Shown here piece after piece: positions 24,929 to 36,955 of a stretch of DNA of 64,000 bases; position 1 is the first letter of the stretch, and each line of letters opens with the position of its first letter. The DNA lies in NCBI GenBank assembly GCA_014904985.1, contig MU128925.1:165365-229364 (forward strand), in the 5' to 3' direction. The position numbers and the translations under genes were made by a program. Source of the stretch: Hydnum rufescens UP504. Taxonomy: Eukaryota > Basidiomycota > Agaricomycetes > Cantharellales > Hydnaceae. A model generated the notes under the pieces. It saw only the letters and a list, made by a program, of their open reading frames with translations. It was not told the DNA's origin and did no database searches.

Positions 24929-25698
24929 ATGATGCAGTCCGCAACATACACTGGTCTGCCCCGAGTTCATATCTGTTTCTTCACAGCAGTCCAGAATGCT
25001 GCTGCACTCCGATCCCGTCTGATAGCGGCTGCAGGAATTGACGGAACTCATGGGGATGTGGAGCGTGAAGCTGTGAATTTTGCTTTCGTCGACGCTGCCT
25101 CGGTCAGATCATTATGGCTGCACTCATTGCTACACCCCTTGTTAATGGATACAAGCCAGATAGTTAGCCATCTACACCTTCGCACAGCTATTTACCAGGC
25201 TTTATTAGCACACTCTCGAGGTAGCCTTCGCACAAAGACTGTTCACTCTGAGATCCTCTTTGCGCTTAACCCGAGTAATAATGTTCGTGACTCCTATATC
25301 ATCATATACTGCATTTCTGAGTCCAGATACAAGATCACGGAAGCGATAAAACGATTTGGGATCAATGACAAAACTCAAGCACTCATCCTCGTTCGAGTCG
25401 GGAACGTAGACGAGACCGTCGACGGTAGGGCTGCTGGGACTCTGGACGACAATGCTGTGTTCGACCGAATGAAAAGTTTGGTTCAAGGAAGGCCTATAAA
25501 TCTGGAAGAGGGGATCGAGCACGCGACGGACTGGGATATGGTGAAGAAGGTTAGCAAATGCAATATGGCCAAGCAAATTTTATTGCTGAAGCTTGCCACC
25601 GCTCGCAGATATACAAGCTGCCGCAGATATCTGCTCTAAGGACTTGCATACAAGAGGTTGTGGTTAGCAGTGTAGCAATGAAGTCTGTAATGTCTTGA
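24929..25698 (+). CDS. CGI121: CGI121, EKC/KEOPS complex subunit (TPRKB homologue)
   Basis: Subunit of KEOPS, which makes the N6-threonylcarbamoyl adenosine of ANN-decoding tRNAs. Spliced blocks are VHICFFTAVQNAAALRSRL, EREAVNFAFVDAAS, HLHLRTAIYQALLAHSRG, SLRTKTVHSEILFALNPSNN, ITEAIKRFGINDKTQALILV and a C-terminus TDWDMVKKIYKLPQISALRT followed by VVVSSVAMKSVMS. The SLRTKTVHSE and LNPSNNI-EA blocks are family signatures. Introns at about 25101-25163, 25286-25336 and 25549-25606 restore frame. The gene would otherwise be hidden in a misleading 345-codon open frame (24602-25639) that runs through introns and antisense to the PDI. ATGs occur at 24929 and 24932. MED10 starts 34 bp downstream. Confidence 0.9.
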
Positions 25699-25732
25699 GA
25701 TAGCGTCGGAGACTGCCGCGAAAGCTCAGTAG

Positions 25733-26413
25733 ATGCCCACACCATTGCGAAATAGTGTGCAAACGCCGACCACGATTCAGAATGGGGTGGCGCCGCAGTA
25801 TCCTGGCCCGATAAGTGACACAGCAGAGTTTCGTGCGGACGACGGACCTCTGGGTGCCCTTCAAACAAGTCTCAGAAAGATCACGTACACGCTACTTGAG
25901 CTTTCTGTGTGTGCGCAAGATGTGCATCCTCCAAAGCCTGAGGATGGCCCCCACGGTCGGGTTGCGTTAAAAGTGTGGGTCTAACATCTGGCTATTCTGC
26001 ACGGAGCTCAATCTGATTGGTACGTTAGCGGTGAAGTCATATCCCAACTCTCCGAGCTCGATGCAATGAAAGATTCTTTGCGATGCCGCATCCCAATGCA
26101 AGTACTTCGGTGCGGAAATGTATTTCCTTCATCTGTATATGTACGGCCGTCTGAAATACCTGTGTATAGGGACATTGATTCAAATCGGAACCCCCACCTC
26201 GTCACGAAGGACCGAGTTGAGCGTGCGGCTGCTGAGAATCAGTTTACGAGTGGGAAGCTTGCCGCCATCGAGGTAAGACTCTTTCAGAGGGGGATTTTGG
26301 ATAGCCATTCACTGCTGTCGATACTGTAGAGCTATCGGACACTGCTTGGAGCGGCGTTGCGAGAGAATTTCGCCGATCTGGAGCCGTACATGCATGAGAG
26401 TGCAGAGCCATGA
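25733..26413 (+). CDS. MED10: Mediator complex subunit 10 (Nut2)
   Basis: Middle-module subunit of Mediator, bridging activators and RNA polymerase II. After a short variable N-terminus (MPTPLRNSVQTP) come LQTSLRKITYTLLELSVCAQ, GRVALKVGEVISQLSELDAM, RCRIPMQVL, the signature IDSNRNPHLVTKDRVERAAA then ENQFTSGKLAAIE, and the C-terminal SYRTLLGAALRENFADLEPY ending HESAEP. The Cys-Ala-Asp-Val segment, the hallmark IP-x-x-VL and the IDxGRNP-like block identify Med10. Intron borders at about 25975-26031 and two further 3' introns keep frame. It lies 34 bp after the CGI121 stop on the same strand, so read-through or a promoter inside CGI121 is likely (inference). Confidence 0.9.
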
Positions 26414-27178
26414 CAACGCCACAGTACTCGTCTGTTTATAGCCTTAATCATCCAGTTGATTACTTACTCCAGCGCCCACCGGAATGAAGCCGCGGATTTT
26501 GGATGTTCGCACACGATTGAAATCTCCCTTTTGTACGGGTGTAGTGATGCCACGGACTTGATTCATCTCCGAAATTTGGACCCAATTTGGGCCCAATTTG
26601 GGCTTGACTTGTACTTTCTATTCCTCCTTTCCAGAATTGTGTCCAACTGCTTGCACCTAATTTATCCCGAAGGAAGCAGACTTGAAGATTGGACTCAACT
26701 TGGCTGCAATAGCGATATCTCGCAATAGGGGCGATCAGTCCGCAGCAAGACTACTCGCTTCCCGTTTTCAGTTGTTCCCATGTTCATCATGACTAATGGG
26801 TCTGTCGCTGCAGAGGAAGGAGAACATCAGTGGCAATTGATGAATCCCAACCTGGTCATTGTTCAGCGCCCGAGTTGCTGAACTTTTGACCGTCTTGAGA
26901 AATAATGGCTCGGACACTGCCGAGAACGGTAGTCAGCACTCTGGAGCCCAATCAAACGGCTCAGGCGAGAAATGCCAAGGTTAGGGGTCCCGCAACAGCG
27001 CCAACACTCTCTACGGCCATCCCTCACTACTGGCGAATTCCGGTATTAATATGCTATATTATTCATTAGTATACTGTAATAGGCAATGTAACTATATTGG
27101 AGCCTACCATTGATAGATTCTTTAGAAAACGTTAAACGCTGATTGATTGTCCCCTTTCTTAACCATCGTGCTACCTCG
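26414..27178. other. Intergenic stretch between MED10 and RIC8
   Basis: About 765 bp without a credible coding frame. It holds the tandem palindrome at 26581-26602 and an A/T-rich tract near 27040-27105. The right end should contain the RIC8 promoter. Confidence 0.5.
26581..26602. repeat. Two tandem copies of an 11-bp palindrome CCCAATTTGGG
   Basis: CCCAATTTGGG occurs twice head to tail, preceded by a third degenerate copy (GAAATTTGGA). Each unit is a perfect palindrome. It could be a dimeric factor site; nothing else supports a function. Confidence 0.6.
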
Positions 27179-29183
27179 ATGGCAGACCTACTGGCCTCAT
27201 ATCGGGGATTGGACCACACTTCAGGTCGTTCAACGCTCTCCCATCTCCTAAATTCTGTCGTGAACGGTACTCCTATTCCTGACAAGCTTCCCTCGATCTC
27301 GACTTATTCCCTTTCTAGCGTCACCTACGGTTTGGGTTGGTGATACTCGCCCTGAACTGATTCGACTGCTCCTCGAAGATGTCGCCTTGGCCGGGAGCAG
27401 TAAAGGAAGGTTCACCTCCGGGGGTTTGTTCGCTGCTCTTACATCCCCCTTTGCCGGCATCATTGACAACCCTTCACCCAGATGTTCACCAAGCTCTTCT
27501 CGCCATCAAAACGTTGGGTCGCCATCCAGATGGATCGGCAGTCATTGTTGGCCAGTCGGTGAGTCAATGCAATCTGTGGCCGGGACCTCATCCAAACTCG
27601 TCCATCAATCAGAATCTACAAATATTAAGTACTGTAATAACCGCCAAGCAAGATCCGGACGCTTCGAACACAGCTCAGAGATGCGTCGCCAATGCCCTTT
27701 TGCTTCAAGATTCGGGTCGCGATGCATGGCTTGCTCTAGGCGGAGGAGAGAAAGCTCTGTTCACGCTGCAGGTGACATTTAATCTGATCATCCCGCATAT
27801 AGTTTGCACTTATATTGTCACTTCAGGGCAATGCGACGATGGAGCAAGTTTTCCTTTCGTCACGAATCCTTTTTCTCGTGACGTTGAAACCCACTCCCTT
27901 TTTGCGCAAGGCCGTGGAGGGCCTGGGGCTCATCGACGCGCTTGCGATGGTACGCAGGTTTTTGAATTTCCCCATCGATCTTTCTGATCCAGGAACTTCA
28001 GCGTCTTGACTCATCTTTGGCTGCCCTGGTGGCGAACGAACCATTCGGCAAAGATGCTCATATCGATATTCTCAAAGTCATCTTCAATGTGATGACCCAA
28101 TACTCACGAATGGTCGAGGCCCTTCCGGGAAAATCGACTCAGACCAAGCACTTGGGTGAGCTTTGGGATGACAGGTTCGAAAAGTGGGCAAATCATCCGC
28201 CTTCCACCATACTTTTTGTCGTCTCATCTATGCGGCACCTTGGATTGCAGCATTGTCAATCCTCTCATTAGATCACTTCACCTGCTCCCTCCGACATCGT
28301 CACCTCCGCTCCAAGCTCCCTTGACTCACGTGCTCCATGCATTGATCAATGTGCCAATCACAACCAAATGGTTTTCTTCTGCTCTCCCACCTCCAACTGC
28401 ACTCGCTCAAACCTCCAAGCCGATCGTCATCGATACCGTCCGCCGGCTATTTGATCTGTTCAGCTTCATACTTGAGCACTACATTGCTTACGATCCTGAT
28501 GATGCTGCTGTCCGCGCGAAGTGCCGCGAAGAGGGCGTTGTCCTTGATGAACTCGTTGTCTCCATTCCCATCATACTCGCACGTCTCGCCAAAGGTGATG
28601 TTTCGGCGCGATCGCGTCTCTATCATTGGATCTTACCTCAAGATCTGTGCGTCCATTCCTGCGGACCATTTTCGATATAAATAAATTGAAACGTGTTTTC
28701 AGGGACCGGTCTAAGGCGCTTGAGAAGCGTCATGACACGCTCGGGCGATGTCTTCGCTTGATGTCTTCAATACACCATCCGCATCTGAAAGAGACGATTG
28801 GGGATTTAATGTTCGCTGTGTGTGATGAAGACGGTGAGTGAGAAAAGCCACGCCAGCCTTGGGTTGTGCTCACGAAAATTTCTCGAATTTGCAGCTGCCA
28901 AACTGACGGCTCAGATCGGGTACGGAAATGCAGCCGGATTTCTCTTCAACAAGGGCATGATGGCCCCACCTGGCGAAGCCCATGATGCAAACGGCGTCCT
29001 CCTCAATCCATCACTGGTACGAATGTACAACCACGGCCCGCGGACGTAGAGATGTCGCAAGAGGAGAAGGAGAGAGAGGCCGAACGGCTCTTCGTCCTCT
29101 TTGACCGTCTGGAGAGGTCAGGCATGGGTGTTAATCCTGTGCGGAAAGCTCAGCAGGAGGGCAGGTTTGAAAATTTGCGATGA
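27179..29183 (+). CDS. RIC8: RIC8/synembryn, G-alpha chaperone and exchange factor
   Basis: Armadillo-like protein that folds and activates heterotrimeric G-alpha subunits. The start MADLLASYRG is followed, after splicing at about 27268, by TVWVGDTRPELIRLLLEDVA. A second intron (27424-27481) leads to DVHQALLAIKTLGRHPDGSA. Later blocks are CVANALLLQDSGRDAW, ILFLVTLKPTPFLRKAV, DAHIDILKVIFNVM, DTVRRLFDLFSFILEHYI, LMSSIHHPHLKETIGDLMF and the RIC8 signature QIGYGNAAGFLFNKGMMA. The C-terminus EKEREAERLFVLFDRLERSG then GVNPVRKAQQEGRFENLR is diagnostic. Stop at 29181-29183. It converges with the GH71 gene over an empty 813-bp gap. Confidence 0.93.
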
Positions 29184-29996
29184 TCAAATGTCAAATTTTA
29201 TCTATTATATCTGGTTTGGGCTGGTCTTAATAAGACAAGACACTACAGCCTGCCCAAAGGTGGACCTCCGGTCTTGCTGTCGGCGGATTTATTCACTGTA
29301 TTACGGATCTTCATTGTAGAGAAAACCGGGGAAGAAAAACTGACACAAAACTGAAGCAAAATTGGCTCACATTTGTTTGAGTTGTGGATCCGATTTTCCT
29401 TTGAGTTTTGGATCACTATGGTTTTGTTCTTGAAAAAGGGTTCCAATTCAGAGCCCTCCTGGAAAGCAGACTGAGTGATAGGCTGATTTAGTATATGGTT
29501 TGCTTGGGTTGTTCCATCAAGTACAAGGACCCCTTCATCAAGTTCCTATATTGAGGGACGGAGTGTACTCTGGACTCCATCCCAGACATCATGGTGGAAA
29601 TCCCTGCGCTAGGCCCCAATTATATAATGCATTACTAAATAATCATGGAATTAAAGTAAAGCCCAATCATCTATCCTAAAAAAACAACTCTATCTGGGAA
29701 GCTGGGAAGCCACAACAATGAATGGCAACAATTTTTTTTGGCAGTGTTTGCATCAACATTTCTTTTTCCCACATACAAAGTATAAATGGTGCCTTCCTTT
29801 TTCCATACATGCATGCTGCATTCATAGACCCCCACTGAAGACATCCAGTGATTTGCAAGCAAGTTCACAGGCACCACCCCTGCCTAGTTTGGAACTGGCC
29901 AGTGATAATAGCCTCGACAAATATCGCAAAACTCAATATATTTGTACATGCGAAGACACTTGAAAAAGGAATATAAATAGCAAATAAAAACCGCGT
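29184..29996. other. Convergent intergenic stretch between RIC8 and GH71 gene
   Basis: About 813 bp, A/T-rich with several homopolymer tracts (for example eight T at 29731-29740). No conserved frame or RNA gene is visible. It contains the 3' untranslated regions of both neighbours. Confidence 0.45.
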
Positions 29997-31906
29997 CTAT
30001 TCAGAAGCCACGACGAACGCATTGAAGTTGTAAGTTGGAACAGACCCCTCCTGGTAAGTATACCCTGAACTCTGGACATCCACTGTGTTATTTTGTCCCG
30101 GTCGCGAGACAACCGCGTGCAAGTTCCCGCCCGACTGAAGGGGAATAGAAATCTTGGAGACACCTGCAGGGAGTGAGAATGTTCGACTGTTCGATGGGCA
30201 GGTCGAAAGCGTGACGGTTGCTGGGCTGGTTAGGAGAGCTATAGCCCATAGGGTATCTGAAGTCTACAATTAGGGACGACACACGTGCGTTAACAATTGG
30301 GGAGATGCATTTTATGGGGAAACCGCTCACGAGCTCCCAGTTCGTTGGCTTAGGCACGTTATCGCTAGTTGCCACCGCATTTTTGGAATGCGGGCGAGCC
30401 CACATAACAACTTGATCTTTAGTGATTGCAGGGTAAGAGCCACTTTTGAAAGCGGCCGCGTAATACGATGTCAAAGGAAGCCAGCCTTACAGTCAAATGG
30501 GATGGTCGAGAGTAAGCAATCAAATGAATAAGAGGAGGGTATAGACCATCACGCGAACCTTGATGATCGTATCCATCTACCCATGCTTGCGAATTGGGCT
30601 GTGCACTGTGGGGTCTCACAGGACCCACATAGTGCGATTCGCCGAAGTCTAAAGCGATGGATATCATATCAGCCTCAATTGTCAATAGATAGGAAGGGAG
30701 AGACGCACCGTTCCACGTAAGAAGCTGCACAATGTCAATTGAATCACGGGCAGCAATGAGATTCTCCCATCTACGAGCATAAAGATGATCGTCTGCTAGG
30801 TATATCCACTTTGCGGCAAGGTCAAGGATAGGCAAAGCAAAGAGTAGCAGAGAATCGACCTACGTTCTTGTTGTATGTATCGGGCCCGTAGTGTGTGAAG
30901 AACCACGGAGAAACCGTTGCCATGTATACACTACCATCACTCCGCTTGCTTAGTGACGATGACGCGTTGGTGGCCACATTAGTGGTGGGAAGGCCCAGGC
31001 CAGCAAGATACTGGTTATCAGTTTCCAGAGATCCGAGAGTTTTCAGAATAGATGAGGGTAACGAGGGTACAATGCTCTGCATCATACCGAATATGGATCG
31101 GCTAATTGACGCGGCGGTAAGAGAAATAGGCCATGCGCCGTTCCACTACAGGTACATATACTGGTGAATAAACCATACAAGGGATTGGACATGCGTAGCA
31201 CGGGTAGTAACGCACGTTAAGGGCTCCATTCATGATATTCCCAAGAGTGGAAAATTGTGTGGGATCCATGAAGAACGAAGGCACGAACTGCACTGGGGTT
31301 CCTGCAAAAACAGATTGCCAACCGGTGGCTACGCTTCCGGTTCCGAAGGTGCAGGAAGATCCACTGAACGTGGATGCGAACGGCTTGCCATTATAAGTGA
31401 ATTGGGCGGGGTGGCTCGCATAAGTCGTGATATATTGCCGGATTGCTCCAGCATCGGAAGACGATGCACAAGGAAGTACACTCATATCAAAAGAGATGAA
31501 TAATTTAAAGCTGGTGTTGGATTGCTGGGCTGCGGTGTAGGCATCGGCTACCCGTGCAGACTGCCAAGGATCACTGCCAATGTTCAACACAAAGGCGTCG
31601 CTATCATAACAGGGCAAGGGATCAATAAAGGCAGCAGGATAAATGTAGTGACACTCACATTCCAGCAGCTTGAGCTTGAGAAATGTCATCCAGCCAGTCC
31701 TGGAGGATATATGGATACGTATTTCCAACCATATGGCTAATACGGCAGTCAATACCACACGCCGATCAACAAGGATAGGGGACTCACTGTGCCACAACAA
31801 ACTTGGTACGAGGGTTGACATCGCGCTTGGCGAGGCGGATAGGATAGGAAGACACAATGGACGGCATCAAGCCTGTCAAGAGGAAGAAAGAAATAAGGAC
31901 AAACAT
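29997..31906 (-). CDS. Glycoside hydrolase family 71 alpha-1,3-glucanase, secreted
   Basis: Endo-alpha-1,3-glucanase (mutanase) acting on fungal cell-wall alpha-glucan. The start MFVLISFFLLTGLMPSIVSS is a signal peptide, followed by a KR pair that could be a propeptide site. GH71 blocks are DAFVLNIGSDPWQSARVADA, FKLFISFDMSVLPC, HPAQFTYNGKPFASTFSG, VFAGTPVQFVPSFFMDP, SVYMATVSPWFFTHYGPDTY, DHLYARRWENLIA, DIVQLLTWN, DFGESHYVGPVR and NSQAWVDGYDHQGW. A beta-rich C-terminal part ends FNAFVVASE. Seven or so exons. It could act in self-wall remodelling or in attack on other fungi; the sequence does not decide. Confidence 0.9.
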
Positions 31907-32223
31907 GTCGAATGACCAAAAAAACGAGAGGGAGAAAGTCAAGGAGCGTGTGGGGAAATGAAAGACAAGAGACAGTCCATGAAGCAACACCTATTATAGA
32001 GACGAGACAACAATTCCTACGCCCGTTTAAAATTCGGACTGCCCATTGTTGTTTTCGGCAACACCCGCCAATTCAGTGTCAATATTAATAAGTGTGAACA
32101 CAACCATTGTGTGTCCAAAGTGTATAGAAATGTACAAAGCAAAAGTGTGGGCTGAATAGATGTATAATGCGTAATGATGGGGGCCTCAAAGAATGAACAA
32201 AATGCTGGATAGTGTCAACGACC

Positions 32224-34655
32224 TCAAAGAATGTCTGCAGAACTGAAGCTGCTTCGCCTCCTGCGTACCGTGCGTATCGACGGGCGGCCAGACTTTGTTG
32301 CGGGCTCCACCACGGCTTTCGCATCAATCCCAGACATCCATGCGTCTTCTCCCTCCTGTCCTTGGGGAGTGTGTGGGAGGGGTTTCCCCAAAAATGTGCG
32401 CTTACTCGGCACGAGGGTGCGGGTCGGAAGACGGGAGCCTCCGGTGACGGACACAGTGGTAGGATGGATCGATGTTACAGTAGACGGGAGTGCAGGAGGT
32501 GGAGACACAGCACGGGTAATCTTGCGGGCAGGGATTTTCGAAGGGGTAGGTCGAGACTGTCGTTGAGGAGCGAGTTGCGTACCGGCACGCACTCGAGTGG
32601 GGGGTGGTTCTTCGCGTATTCGGCTTGGTGGTCTCTGACCCAAAGAAATGGGTATGATACGCGATGTGACGGCCCCCGACGAAGGCGCTGAGCCTTTCCG
32701 AGGGCTTGACGCGCCATTTTGCATACGAGTGCTCGCACGAGTTACTCGGGATGTGGTATTAGGAACTGTACGGGCCGAAGCTCTGGTAGGTGCGCCAGCC
32801 ACGGCAGTCGTAGTTTTGATTGTGGTCTTCCCTGAGGGACTGACAGATCGCAGTTGCTTGGTCACAGGCGCATTTCCACGGGCAGTTGTACCATTCTTAG
32901 CCTTTTGCCCCAATACGCTGTCATCACTCGCATCACTCTCTTGGTCCTCGTCATCCTCCAACATCTCTAAAGCGATTCTCTTCCCAGTGGGCGTCTTTCG
33001 AGGTTGTCCGGGAGGAAGGAGGGCTTCGACCTCAGCAGCGGAGGTCATCGACGCAAGGGATGGCCGTGTTGGAGTCCCAGGATAGGCAGGAGGAACTGTG
33101 GGCAGGGGTTTTTCCTCGATTGGGGGTGTGACAACACGGGCTACGTCGGTGGCTATAGCTGAAGCTTGCATTTCTTTGCGTGCTTGATCTAGCGCGGCCC
33201 ATTTTGCCCAGGTCAATTGTTGCTGATACAGATATTGCTAGTGACAGGTGAAATGCATAAGTGGCAATTATGGTGGCTGGGGGGCCTCTGAATACCTGTT
33301 GAGGTCCGACAACACAGCCAGGTCGAGCTATCCGCATGAATGCGATAGCTTCGTTCGCAGTAAAGTCGTATTTATAGATTAGATAGGCTGTCCCAGCAAC
33401 ATCAGGAACAGGAAAAACCACAGAAACAGATAATAACAACTAACCTCCTATCAAAGTACCTGTTCGTCCAAGCCCAGCCTTGCACTTGAAACCCGTTAGC
33501 ATCAGATGGTCCCAACTCGGTGACAACACCTACATGTACGGCAACCACCCCGCCTGCTTCATGCACGGCTTCCGATCGAGAAATAAACTCACGAACAATC
33601 TCGTCTGTGGGGTTCGTTCCATCATCGAAATACAACTCGAGATGCTCCATCCCTCGCTCCTCAAACGTCACTTTATCATAGAGGGGATTGTTCAAACGCA
33701 CGACGAGCTTGATACTTCGTTCCTCGAAATATTCCAGACAGTTCTGATATGGTTGGGGGAGCTTTCGATTGAAAGACAAGGTGCCTAATTTAGATGGTGA
33801 TGCTTCAGAAGGATTCTTTTGCTGGCGAATCCAAGCTGCATCGGTGGGGCTTGCGAAAGCAATGAAACCAGGAGTGATCCAATTCCAATCTCCGTTTTCG
33901 ACCTTTTCGTAATATTCATAGTCCTCGACGCTGAAGTTGTTCATGTTGATCAAGTCGTTTCGCTGAGCTTTCCAAAAGCCCCAGAGGCAGTCATGAATGC
34001 TCGTGTTGAAATCGGAACGGCCACGACCAGCGTCGCGGAAAGGCATGAATTCGAGTTCGGCGATCGGGCGGAAGGCTTCCCATGGAGGACGGCGATGGAC
34101 GATAAGCTACATGTAGAACAAACCAGATTGGTCAAGGGAACCTGGGGGAGAACAATAATAGTGCAGACCACATAAAGGGCCATCAGAAGGGCCGCATTGG
34201 CCTTGCGTTTAGGGTCATTTGAGGAGTAAAGCACCAAACGATGTGATTTTAAACCCTCATCCTGTGTGGTCCTGTTGTGAGTCAGCAGCACTGGATGAGG
34301 ATTTAATCAGCCAACCTCCAGGAATTCATGGAAATATATGCAAGCTCGGTAGATCATCGCTATGTTAAACGGACCCCAGTCTTCATAAAAGGACAGGTAG
34401 GTAAGCTCATCGTCGACAGTGAAATAGTAATAGGTCGCAGTCTGGGCTTCTAGTGGTGGTGGCGTATTCCTAGCATGTAAACGCAAGCGGGGGCTGAAGT
34501 ACCGGGACGATTGAGATCGGAGGGGCGCGGGGCCGGGGCAGGGAATGTTGTAAAGAATAGCCTGGGCAGAAGTGCATTGGAAAGTACACCTTGGAAAGGA
34601 TCACAAACACATACCTATCTGTGAATTGACAAAGAGGCTCGCAATTAAGCGTCAT
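32224..34655 (-). CDS. CDC14: CDC14 dual-specificity phosphatase
   Basis: Phosphatase that reverses CDK phosphorylation at mitotic exit and cytokinesis. The first exon encodes MTLNCEPLCQFTDR, followed by LFFTTFPAPAPRPSDLNRP; a 53-bp intron then joins to EAQTATYYYFTVDDELTYLS. Further blocks are YEDWGPFNIAMIYRACIYFH, RPPWEAFRPIAELEF, FRDAGRGRSDFNTSIHDCLW, DWNWITPGFIAFASP, and the catalytic CKAGLGRTG with its Cys and Arg, split by an intron after the GRT codons. ANEAIAFMRIARPGCVVGPQ follows. The C-terminal 330 residues are Ser/Thr/Arg-rich and disordered, ending SSADIL. All ten or so joins keep frame. The long tail probably carries CDK sites and nuclear signals (inference). Confidence 0.94.
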
Positions 34656-35479
34656 AACGTGTCGAGGGGGAAAGTAACGGAACTCGGATGTTGGAGATAT
34701 TTCGAGTGTATAATAGGAATTTCAGCAGAATCGACTGTTGCTCCACCGTTGTAGATGGAAATACTTGTCGTGTCTCCCACAGCGTGGCTTGTGGTAGGCA
34801 GCAAACAACACACAAAAACCGACCTACACAAGACGATTCAACACCACCGGATGCAAATTCTCCAGATCAGCGACATAAAGGCAACCTAACGCAAGCACTT
34901 CTCATCTCGGAACCTGCACCGAGGACCTTACGAACACCAGAAATGTTTGAAAGTCTCTACAGATTCTCACGGTAGCCTGCAGACAACAAATCAAGATATC
35001 ACTTAGGTAATCATAATATTAGTCACGAGTGTACGGCTGCGGCTCTCCCCGAGAATTCTACGCTGCCTACCTCTTTTGTGAAACACGCTGTTTGTAGGAA
35101 CGTGAGAATTAGAGGACTGGGTTGTGAACATAACCAATTGGTCTCTGACTTTTTCTATTCCAGGAACTTCTCTCCACTCTCTGCTCTGGCCAGTGACCCC
35201 GGTTCCTCACGACTCCCTGCCTACGCAAGAGTTGCCAGGCTAACCGAATTATTGAGCTGGTCGTTAGCTGCTCTACCAGGATCCCACGCTCTTGTTTGGC
35301 CCCGTCTTATCGTGGATCTCTACGTCACGTCTCTTGATGTCACATACACTCTCGACATACTCGCTCAATGATCTCCGCGACTCTGTCGCATAATACACCA
35401 CGCGCACTATTCATTTTCTTATATGTATTGGTAATCATTAACATGTGTCTCCGATACTGGAAAGGCCGCCGTCGTGAAC
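34656..35479. other. Divergent intergenic stretch between CDC14 and the HNH pseudogene
   Basis: About 820 bp with the CDC14 promoter on its left. Short frames are present (for example 35078-35371 on the plus strand) but none shows a recognisable motif. Confidence 0.4.
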
Positions 35480-36868
35480 ATGAACACCCTGAAGCCGACC
35501 CATTCCCGACCCTCTTCTCCTATTCGACCTCATCCCGACTGCACTTTCAACATCCATGTCCATCTGGATGTCCCAATCATGGATGGTCGAGCTCTTGTCA
35601 TTCCATCTACAGAGGCACAAAGACTCTGTCTTCGTCCTCTCAGGTGGCTCCGTTTTGTGACCTTCGCAGTCTCTGGCTCCAGAGGCCATCTTTCCATAAC
35701 CCCTGGAGGACCACCCAGTAGACTACGATGTTGACTCCACTGCACCACTCGCCCAAACATACTATTATTTGACCAGATGGTACAAAAGAATATTTTTATT
35801 GTACACCCTCATCTCTAACTGTTTCCCCCCTTTTATCTTAGGCCCGTACCGTCCGATAGACCCCAATCGCTCTCGATGGTCGTGCTTCGGCTGCTGACCC
35901 ACACTGCACGTCGCAGTTCCTTCTACGCCAACGTATCATGGACCGCGATGGCCCTCGGTTGCGTCTTTTCCCTTATTGACGCCGTCCTATGCGAAGCATC
36001 CCATCTAATTCCCTTCAGCAAGGGCAATGAGGTAGCACCCCACCTATGCTTCCTCCATTTCTTTACTAATAATAGACTTTTGCAGTACATCCACCGGATC
36101 ATACAGAGTCGCATGGGATCTGTATAATGGCATACGGCCCCTGGACAGCAATTCGATATCTCAATCGACGATATCGAGAACGGTATATTCGTGTCCAGGA
36201 ACTTACACAAGGCACTTGGTTCCTTGATGATCGCTTTCCTGAAAGTGCGTGCCAGCGCGTCGGGGTATGTTCTATTTAATGGATCACTTGATTCACAGAC
36301 ACCAAATTTCGCGATGGAAGTCGGAGACGTTCCAGCTATCCTAGTCGATCCTCTGTCCTCAATTCGTATTACAATGCAATACATTGGAGGATTTCCTACA
36401 AGAGAACCATTTCCTCTTCCGGAATTGGATGCGAAGATTGGCGGAAATGGAGCTTCGCAACCCTCAGTTCTCCTTCTAGACTACGTCTATGGCGTCGCTA
36501 TCTTTCGGCGTTGGGGCAGCGTGGGGCCATACCGCCAGGTGCTGCGTGAATACGCGCAAGCAAATCTACTACCGGCATTGGAAATTATTCCACACCCTGC
36601 TACGCCATCTCAGACCTCATCGCACACTGAGCCGGATGACCCTGACGATGCAGACTTCGATCCGGACCTTTGGGAACCGGATGCGCTACAAGCGATGGAT
36701 GACATGCTGCTGCTCTCCCTCCTCCTGAAGGGAGCAATTTCTGAATCACAACATGAGGCAATGCAGAAGGTGTGCGATGAAGAACAGGCAGTGAGCACTC
36801 AGAAGGTGGAGGAATGGAGGAATATTACAGTATGCTGCCTATCTTCATGCTTATCCAGGCAATGTTGA
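35480..36868 (+). pseudogene. HNH endonuclease-domain protein (HNH_2 type), decayed
   Basis: Resembles a fungal family with an N-terminal beta-rich part, a central HNH_2 nuclease domain and an acidic C-terminus. Visible parts are HLDVPIMDGRALVIPSTEAQ, the HNH core EASHLIPFSKGNE and ENGIFVSRNLHKALG, and the C-terminal ASQPSVLLLDYVYGVAIF and MDDMLLLSLLLKGAIS. Three breaks are seen: one extra base at the C run near 35713-35715 between TPGGPP and VDYDVD; one extra T near 35958-35960 between DRDGPR and CVFSLID; and an in-frame TAA at 36124-36126 between RMGSV and WHTAPGQQ. The downstream 225-codon frame is open and starts within the old coding region. Family functions are unknown. Confidence 0.7.
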
Positions 36869-36955
36869 CAAGACCAAACTAGGAGTGACGCACCTACCTT
36901 TGACACCCTTTTCTGTGACTCACTTTTCTTTTGCTGCCTTTTTCTTGCAATAAAC

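Noticed and set aside
24602..25639. A 345-codon open frame on the plus strand as one intron-less gene
   Set aside because: Only the middle matches CGI121. The first part is antisense to the PDI exon 1, and two inner segments are introns (the family sequence becomes continuous only when they are removed).
32231..32691. Plus-strand open frames across the CDC14 tail
   Set aside because: They are antisense to the Ser/Arg-rich C-terminal exon of CDC14, whose composition keeps other frames open.
34480..34540. Frameshift in the CDC14 N-terminus
   Set aside because: A 53-bp GTACTT...CTAG intron joins LNRP to EAQTATYYYF in frame.
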